From Hyposmocoma kahamanoa (lineage: Eukaryota; Arthropoda; Insecta; Lepidoptera; Cosmopterigidae): 64,000 bases of DNA. The notes below the pieces were generated by a model, which was given only the letters and a program-made list of their open reading frames with translations, ran no database searches and had not been told where the DNA came from. The DNA is taken from the NCBI RefSeq assembly GCF_003589595.1, contig NW_020654810.1:11673661-11737660 (forward strand). The letters are read 5' to 3'. This document shows positions 58,527-64,000 of this stretch, in pieces; the stretch's first letter is position 1, and each line of letters opens with the position of its first letter. Made by a program: the position numbers and the translations under genes.

Positions 58527-59354
58527 GGGGCTTATCATACTGCACCGCGCCCCGCGACGGAGTGCGGAGCTACGTTTTTTAACGTTGTACTGAAGTACTT
58601 CAGTTTGTATGGAAAACACGCGCCGTCGAACATACTGACAAAGCTTGTCTCCCGCGCGGAGGGGCGCGGCAACCGCAGGGTATAGCATACTGCGCTCCGC
58701 ACTACCGTGCAGATTTTTAAGCTTAAGGACATGTTCAGTTTTCTACAATAGGTCTCGAGGTCGATAAATTTATATTTGCTATTGAAAATCGACCAAATTT
58801 ATCTTCATATTTTCTTATATCTTTGTAATGAAGTTGAAATCATCCATTTATTGATTTGGTTCGTAAAAAGGGATGTATTCAATATCTTCGGTGTCTTTTT
58901 ATTTGACTAAACAAAAACCAAATAGACAGTATAACTGCAGCTGAATGAGTTCTGTATTTATCGAGTTCTTAGGTTTTCGCGATTGTTACACATAGGAAAT
59001 GAAACTATTTTTCCGGATTTAAATCGCGTATATTTGTTTTTTCAAACAAACCGACGTTTCGGGCCCTTTACAGGTCCCATGTTCACGGTTGACAACCGTG
59101 TCCATGGGACCTGTTTCATTTCCTATGAGTTCTGTATTATTAACCATTCTTGTCAAAGCGGGATGTCAGCTACATATACAATCACTACGGCGATCAACTG
59201 CGAAGCGAGTACTTTAAGTTACGCGGGGCAGCTAGACCGCTGCCCCCGCGCAGATTAAACCGCGTGTTGACGCAGATCTGCGTCTCCGCCACCGCGCGCG
59301 TGATTCCTCGTCTCTCGCTCCGTTGCGGGGCGCGGTGCAGTGTGACAAAGCCTA
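58527..59354. mobile_element. GC-ended inverted-repeat element, about 0.8 kb
   Basis: CTGCACCGCGCCCCGCGACG (58540 onward, 23-bp arm) returns inverted at 59318-59340 with one mismatch. Weaker matching (GGCTTATCA against GGCTTTGTCA) extends each end outward. Subterminal regions are rich in hairpins, including a perfect 16-bp palindrome GACGCAGATCTGCGTC (59269-59284) and GCGGGGCAGC..GCTGCCCC (59223-59249). No protein frame fits. A non-autonomous DNA transposon is likely and its superfamily is unresolved. It hosts the insertion at 58959-59124. Confidence 0.65.
58945..59138. repeat. palindromic repeat P inserted between 14-bp direct repeats
   Basis: ATGAGTTCTGTATT occurs at 58945-58958 and 59125-59138, as expected for a target duplication. 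The 166-bp insert carries TAGGAAATGAAAC near its left side and the inverted GTTTCATTTCCTA at its right end. A central double hairpin lies between them: CAGGTCCCATG with its exact complement enclosing CACGGTTG-A-CAACCGTG. Related to 42914-43072. Confidence 0.75.
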
Positions 59355-59445
59355 ATAAGTGAAAGACGCAATAATGCTAAAGGAATACATCCGAAAAATT
59401 ACAAATAACTTATCACTAGTTACCACTTGAAAACAAAAATGAATT

Positions 59446-59484
59446 AATTTTAACATTAGTGCCCTACAGAGTAATGTTAAAATT
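59446..59484. repeat. perfect inverted repeat, 13-bp arms, 13-nt loop
   Basis: AATTTTAACATTA (59446-59458) and its exact complement (59472-59484). No repeat-family context. Confidence 0.65.
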
Positions 59485-60556
59485 TCAGAAAATGGAATTG
59501 ACATTTGAAATTACTTTAATTAAATACAGCTTACTTACTTCCTACTAAGCAGATAAATTACTGAATTTAGGAAACCTAAACTGAGCTAAAATCGAATCCT
59601 GAAAGCTCAGCGAAAAAGCAAACATTTTCGTTTGAACTAAACTTCACAATAATTCTCTTTGCAAGGTTTTTTCAAGTGATGAGTTATTTTTAATTTGAAA
59701 TTTTTGTTTAATTTCATTTATCGAGTTCATAATCTTTAAATTAGAACAAAATTGAGATTTGAATTTGCTACGTCTTAACTTTTAGTTCATTCATTCATTC
59801 ATTATTCCTTCTCGAATATTCTAAATGTGCGAATGAATGAAAGAAAAAGAAATTAATACCTTGTTTTTTAATTCTTTTTATGAAGGTCCCATATTTTAAT
59901 ATTTTTCTTTTTATAAAAAAAACACAAATAGTTGGGTTACTCCCTTCGTGCATTTGTGCAGTATTTTCTTCCTATGTTTCATACTTTAAAAACATAGGCA
60001 AGACTTTTTTCGGAGCGTTTGCTAGAAACTCCATGTTGTTCGATTTTTAATAAAGTCAAGATGGCTGAAAACGCGACTGGGCACTGGAACCGTCGAGTTC
60101 TTACAAAGGCCTGTAAGGTTTGAACACTCGTGTCTCATTCGTCGTTTTGCTCAGCAAGTTTCGTTTTATACTCCAAGTTTTTGCTCTTTTTATTCACCGC
60201 ATACAAGTTCGCTTTTGCTTGTCGGCTAGCTAGGTCCTTATCAGATTTATTTGCTATAACAGTTTTTGCTTCTATTGACTGGTTTGCATTATGGTTTTTC
60301 TTGTGTGTTTGATTATAGAAGTATGATTTATTATTCTCTCGATTGTTAAATACTGCAAATCGGGCAATAGTCAAAGACGAACTACAGTGTTTGAAAGAAT
60401 GACTTTATTTTTCAGTTTAAAAGTATCTTAACTAATTTTATTGTTCCTCTGTCAATTCTAGTTTAGGGTTCCGAATGTAGACAGCCCTGTTCCCGTATTA
60501 GACGTAAATAGATCCTGGATTAGGTGAATAACTAGCAAATATTCTAGACATAAATG
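59485..60556. other. AT-rich non-coding stretch
   Basis: A short (ATTC)n run occurs near 59788-59803. Overlapping 60- and 79-codon frames on opposite strands at 60130-60374 have no recognisable domain. Confidence 0.45.
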
Positions 60557-60729
60557 TTATATTAAGTTTATTCAATGTCACGATGTCTTACTAGCAAGGG
60601 GTTAAATTATTTTTTGTGAAATTACTCCGCCAGTTTCTTATAATTAATACAAAGATCGAACACTAAGAAAAACTCCTTCGATCCGGCTGAATTCGAACAA
60701 TCGTCTTCAGCGTACCGTGCCTGACACGG
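60557..60729 (-). mobile_element. SINE family D, truncated copy
   Basis: The plus strand shares TTCAATGTCACGATGTCTTAC, AAATTACTCCGCCAG, AATTAATACAAAGATCG and TCCGGCTGAATTCGAAC (B box, decayed) with the 26.3-kb copy. It ends just past the anticodon-side sequence, so the A box is lost. Confidence 0.7.
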
Positions 60730-61781
60730 CGTTGATAAAGTTATCAATTATTTTTCAAGTGAAAAAAAAATTTATCTGACCTTTTTGGTCAAACTGTTAT
60801 ATTACTGGAAGTACACAGGCCGGGTGCTCGCCGGATGTGCGCTTGCGCCGATGCAATCTGCACCGAGCAGCGCCGCCGATGGCGCGTGTTTTATTTCGAA
60901 ACGCGATACATAAACGTCTCTTTGATGTTGTCTGACATTGCCTGAAAGGCAAAGTCGTTTGTAAATAAGCGTTTTGTTCGCCGCAAACTGCACAGCTTAT
61001 TCTACACTCTGAATTTGAGACGATGCTTACGATCTCTTCTTTGAATTTTAATTATAAGATGTGGGATTGTTTTTGACGTATATATTCAATTGGATGAAAA
61101 ACCAGAAATCCAATTATGCGATTTGTTATTTAAATCGATCGTTCGACGTTGTTGCTTTTGACAAAAAAAAAGCTTACCACACATTTACATTGAAATAGGT
61201 ATATCATGAAATACATAATATTAACAAGAATTCTAATATGAGCTGTGTGTGGGCGTAGTTTCTAAAGTAACACGTGCCAAATACTTCCTTTTCAATGGCA
61301 TTGAAAATTAATAATCGGCTTCGAAATCAAAAGCGAAACTTTATATTTCAATTGGAAGTCTTATAACACAAAGCAACCGAAATAATTCCGATAAATCTAC
61401 GATAGTTTTCAACATTATTTAAGTTTCGTAATAAAATCAGGTTGTTTTCTAATCGTATTATTTACATGTATAATGTTGCTTTGAAGTAGGAAAATATTTT
61501 TATATTTTCAGTAATTATCTCAACCAACCATCGTTTGCGAAAACGATCTCGGAACTTAGATAGATATACACTTTATAGCTCACACACAAGAATGAAAACA
61601 GTACGTAAATACAAGTACTATTACACTACTATAATAGAATTAATGAGGGCAAAGGCCTTGTCGCTAAGAGCGATCTCTTCCAGACAACCTTTGAGGCAGC
61701 GAGAAGTAAAACAAAAGGGGAGACGTAGTGTAGTAACGGTAAAATTTTAAATGCATAAATAAAAACCTATTATATTATATG

Positions 61782-61812
<31 letters not shown>

Positions 61813-62184
61813 TTATATATGTACATAACGAACTTCAGAAAAGTCGTGAAGCAGCTGCGCATTCATGTTTTGTTTTTCCGTCTGTGTTGCTCTTCAAACG
61901 GGTTTTTGCTCTATCTGTCAAATAATAATTCGTAGAAATAGTCGTTCAAATGGCAACACTAAGCATGAAAAGCATCCGGTTAGCTTACTGGAGTTATTCA
62001 CGAATTAAATGTAACTATAATGAGCTGTGACTAAGAGTACACGTGCGGGTCGTATTGACTAGGGCAATGCTCTATGCATCTTTGGCCGTGACCGTGGCTT
62101 GCTTCCATCTTCATTGCGTATACTACATTCGTTAGTTCTAAAGCTTATGAATACATTAAATTAACCTTTATTATTTTCTTTTTA
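60730..62184. other. non-coding stretch with TA-rich microsatellite
   Basis: A (TA)n-rich run occupies about 61774-61823. A CpG-richer patch lies at 60820-60900. Frames of 63-71 codons show no domains. Confidence 0.45.
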
Positions 62185-62372
62185 TGATACCTTTTTATGA
62201 GACAATTCTTTTTATGGTGGTAAGCGACACGGCTGTCCATGAGTATACTCTGAGATATAAGTTTACAAGTACCTGTAATTTCACTAGCACCCCTAACTTT
62301 CAATATCAGAACGCAGTGATGCTCACATTACTGCTTGGCGGCAGAAATAGGTAAGGCTTTCATAAGGAACTC

Positions 62373-62835
62373 TCATCATCAACCTATTTATACGTCCCAC
62401 TGCTGGGCACGGGTCTCCTCTCAGACAAGGGTTTAGGCCATGACCGCCTATGGGTTTGGGGATTTCCGGATTTCACACGTTTTTCTAGTGACGGGACGAA
62501 CAAGTCGTGCGAATGATGGTAAGCTACACACCTGTCCGTAACAATTGCAGTGCCACTCAGAGCTTTAAATCATAAAGATCTGAGGGTCACTGGGCCCGTC
62601 ACCCTGAGACATAAGTTGACAAGTCCCATGTGCCTGTAATTTCACCAAAAGAAGACCTTCTTTGACGTGCATGCAGGTTTCACCACGATCTTTTCCTTCA
62701 CCGAAAAGCTCATGGTAAATTTCAAATTATATTTCGCACATAAAGTCCGAGAAACTCAGAGGTGCAAGCCCGGATTCGAACCCACGGCCTCTGCTTGAGG
62801 GACGGTAGGTCAAACCATTAGGCTACCACAGCTTT
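62373..62835 (-). mobile_element. SINE family B (middle layer of the nest)
   Basis: The left part (62373-62482, CCCACTGCTGGGCACGGG to GGATTTCACACG) and right part (62649-62835, GCATGCAGGTTTCACCACG to CCATTAGGCTACCACAGC) together match the copy at 24774-25065. The B box (GGATTCGAACCCACGG on the plus strand) is intact. Confidence 0.82.
62483..62648 (-). mobile_element. family A repeat (inner layer, 5'-truncated)
   Basis: TTTTTCTAGTGACGGGACG to CCTGTAATTTCACC on the plus strand. It lacks the AGTAGCAG end, as a truncated retroposed copy would. It is better preserved than the outer copy, fitting a later insertion. Confidence 0.85.
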
Positions 62836-62845
62836 CCACTGCTAC

Positions 62846-63388
62846 TAGATTTGTAGCTATAAAAAAATATAGTTTATTAATTACGTAATACAATTAGTCT
62901 ATCCTTTTAACCGTCATTCACATAATCAAAACTACTTATGTACAAGTAAATTCTGCCAGTTTGTCATGTTTTATGGTTTGTAATTACAGCATTTTATATT
63001 AGGAAATACTTTGTTTATAATAACAATAAGAACGGGTGTGCCATAGATGCGGTAAGGCGTCCCATTTTCCTACGTCAAAGGAACTCGCAACCGCAATAAG
63101 ACATCTAACATAAACGCAAAATATTAAATTCCTTCTTAGAGCAGTTGCACTGGACTATAAAACTGAAGAAATTACTTATACGCCTTACAATTTAAGCTTT
63201 ATATGAAAGACATCAATCATCTTTCGCGTTTCCACTTTCCTCTGGAAATATTTTCGTTTTGTGATCGTAAACTAAATTGAATGTAAGTGTGAGCGAAGTA
63301 AAATGGGTAGTTAGAATTAAATGCGTCTTATCAAAGACGTCTGATCACAGTCTAATACGGATAACTAGCCTGAAGTAGAGCTTTGTAA
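62846..63388. other. AT-rich non-coding stretch
   Basis: No gene or repeat is recognised before the terminal MITE. Confidence 0.45.
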
Positions 63389-63992
63389 AGGCCCATTTAG
63401 ATGGAAAGAGTTTATCGCACGCTTCGTGACGAAAAATCGTACGCGATTATCGCAAGCAATAATCGTCATAAGATTATCGTATCAATTGTTTACATTCAGG
63501 CAAGAACTCAAATCTCGCCTACGATTATGTCATATGAGATTCGCAAGCAACTTAATCGCCTCCTCGACTGGATATACCAAAATTACGCAAAAAATAATTT
63601 AAATTTGGTTGGTTAAAAACTGCTAACAATATTAAGTTCATTGCACGGTATAGAAATATTTTTTTTATACATTTTTTTTAAATTTTGTAACATTTCTTAA
63701 CCCAAAATTTATTTTCGTTCTCATTTTATTAATTCCTGTCTTAGAAAAGCAGTGATAATCAAAACACCCTCGCGCACTGCACTCATGTTAGCGATTGGCT
63801 GGCACAAAAACTCGAACCACGATTTTTGCTTTCAAGTTCTGTTTACACGGAGACGTTCAATATTCAAAGGCAAGGCGATTATCGCTCACGTGGAAGGTCG
63901 ATAATCGCGTATGTTTAGACGAGGAAAGTTTTTTATATTCTTTCGATAATCGTATCTTCGAGACGAGAAACTCTCTCCATCTAAATGGGCCT
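63389..63992. mobile_element. PIF/Harbinger-like MITE, 604 bp, intact ends
   Basis: Both ends read AGGCCCATTTAGATGGA on their own strands, with 24 of 25 positions identical out to AGAGTTT. Immediately outside lie TAA (63386-63388) and TAA (63993-63995), a 3-bp TWA-type target duplication that characterises PIF/Harbinger elements. The interior carries at least seven short CGATTATCG/CGATAATCG-like motifs near both ends, reminiscent of transposase-binding subterminal repeats. There is no transposase. Frames of 71 and 66 codons inside are incidental. Confidence 0.82.
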
Positions 63993-64000
63993 TAAGGCTT

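Larger units (their letters stand above)
62185..62845 (-). mobile_element. family A repeat (outer layer of a triple nest)
   Basis: The main part 62185-62372 (TTTATGGTGGTAAGCGACACG to AAGGAACTCT) is separated from its last bases, CACTGCTACTAGA (62836 on), by an inserted SINE B. The outer copy is the most decayed, as expected if it is the oldest. Confidence 0.8.

Noticed and set aside
1..64000. CRISPR array, phage, plasmid or bacterial operon
   Set aside because: There are no spaced identical repeats, no compact gene arrangement and no long coding frames. Repeats and composition are those of an insect genome.

Overview
The window looks like 64 kb of intergenic or intronic DNA from a moth or butterfly (Lepidoptera). 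The base composition is AT-rich. Several interspersed repeats resemble ones I know to be widespread in lepidopteran genomes, including an element with ACCGACTTCAAAA termini, a roughly 300-bp AGTAGCAGTAGAGCTC repeat and several tRNA-derived SINEs. I recognise no bacterial, viral or host protein-coding gene. The longest open frames are explained by microsatellites, by CpG-rich composition or by retrotransposon remnants. The family letters used here (A to E, M) are my own labels.

Layout. 0-8.5 kb: unique-looking AT-rich sequence with one foldback element (659-820) and GC-rich islands near 5.0, 7.4 and 8.4 kb. 8.8-13.7 kb: repeats (M, M, A, A, a LINE tail, M). 13.7-25 kb: mostly unique sequence, with a remarkable 16/48-bp tandem array at 17.1 kb, a family A copy, a CpG island at 20.4-21.3 kb and two GC-rich patches that end in strong splice-donor-like sequences (19.05 and 22.88 kb). 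24.8-30.1 kb: the densest transposon block, with SINE B, an RTE-like LINE tail, SINE D plus A, a CR1/Jockey-like LINE tail, diverged direct repeats around a GC-rich segment, and an RNase H-bearing LINE remnant ending near a GA/CT microsatellite. 31-37.4 kb: SINEs C, A, D and M. 39-40.7 kb: a hammerhead-ribozyme-like motif and a hAT-like element inserted in a family A copy. 41.6 kb: an ACGC/CA microsatellite. 45.5-50.1 kb: C, A, two back-to-back foldback elements, a 60-bp minimal M derivative, A and M. 52.2 kb: a 27-bp-arm near-perfect hairpin. 55-64 kb: SINE E, A nested in another repeat, a GC-rich inverted-repeat element carrying an inner palindromic insertion, D, a triple SINE nest, and a PIF/Harbinger-like MITE with intact ends and a TAA target duplication at the right edge.

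The elements do not form a pathway. They form a layered insertion record in which nesting gives relative ages, set among possible cis-regulatory islands of an unseen neighbouring gene. The most interesting signals are a set of perfect short-loop hairpins (one of which sibling copies show to be a recent inverted duplication), the triple nest, the 16x3 higher-order minisatellite, the hammerhead-like fold and the internal-deletion series of family M. All calls are by eye. Repeat boundaries are good to a few bases where termini are visible and to tens of bases elsewhere.
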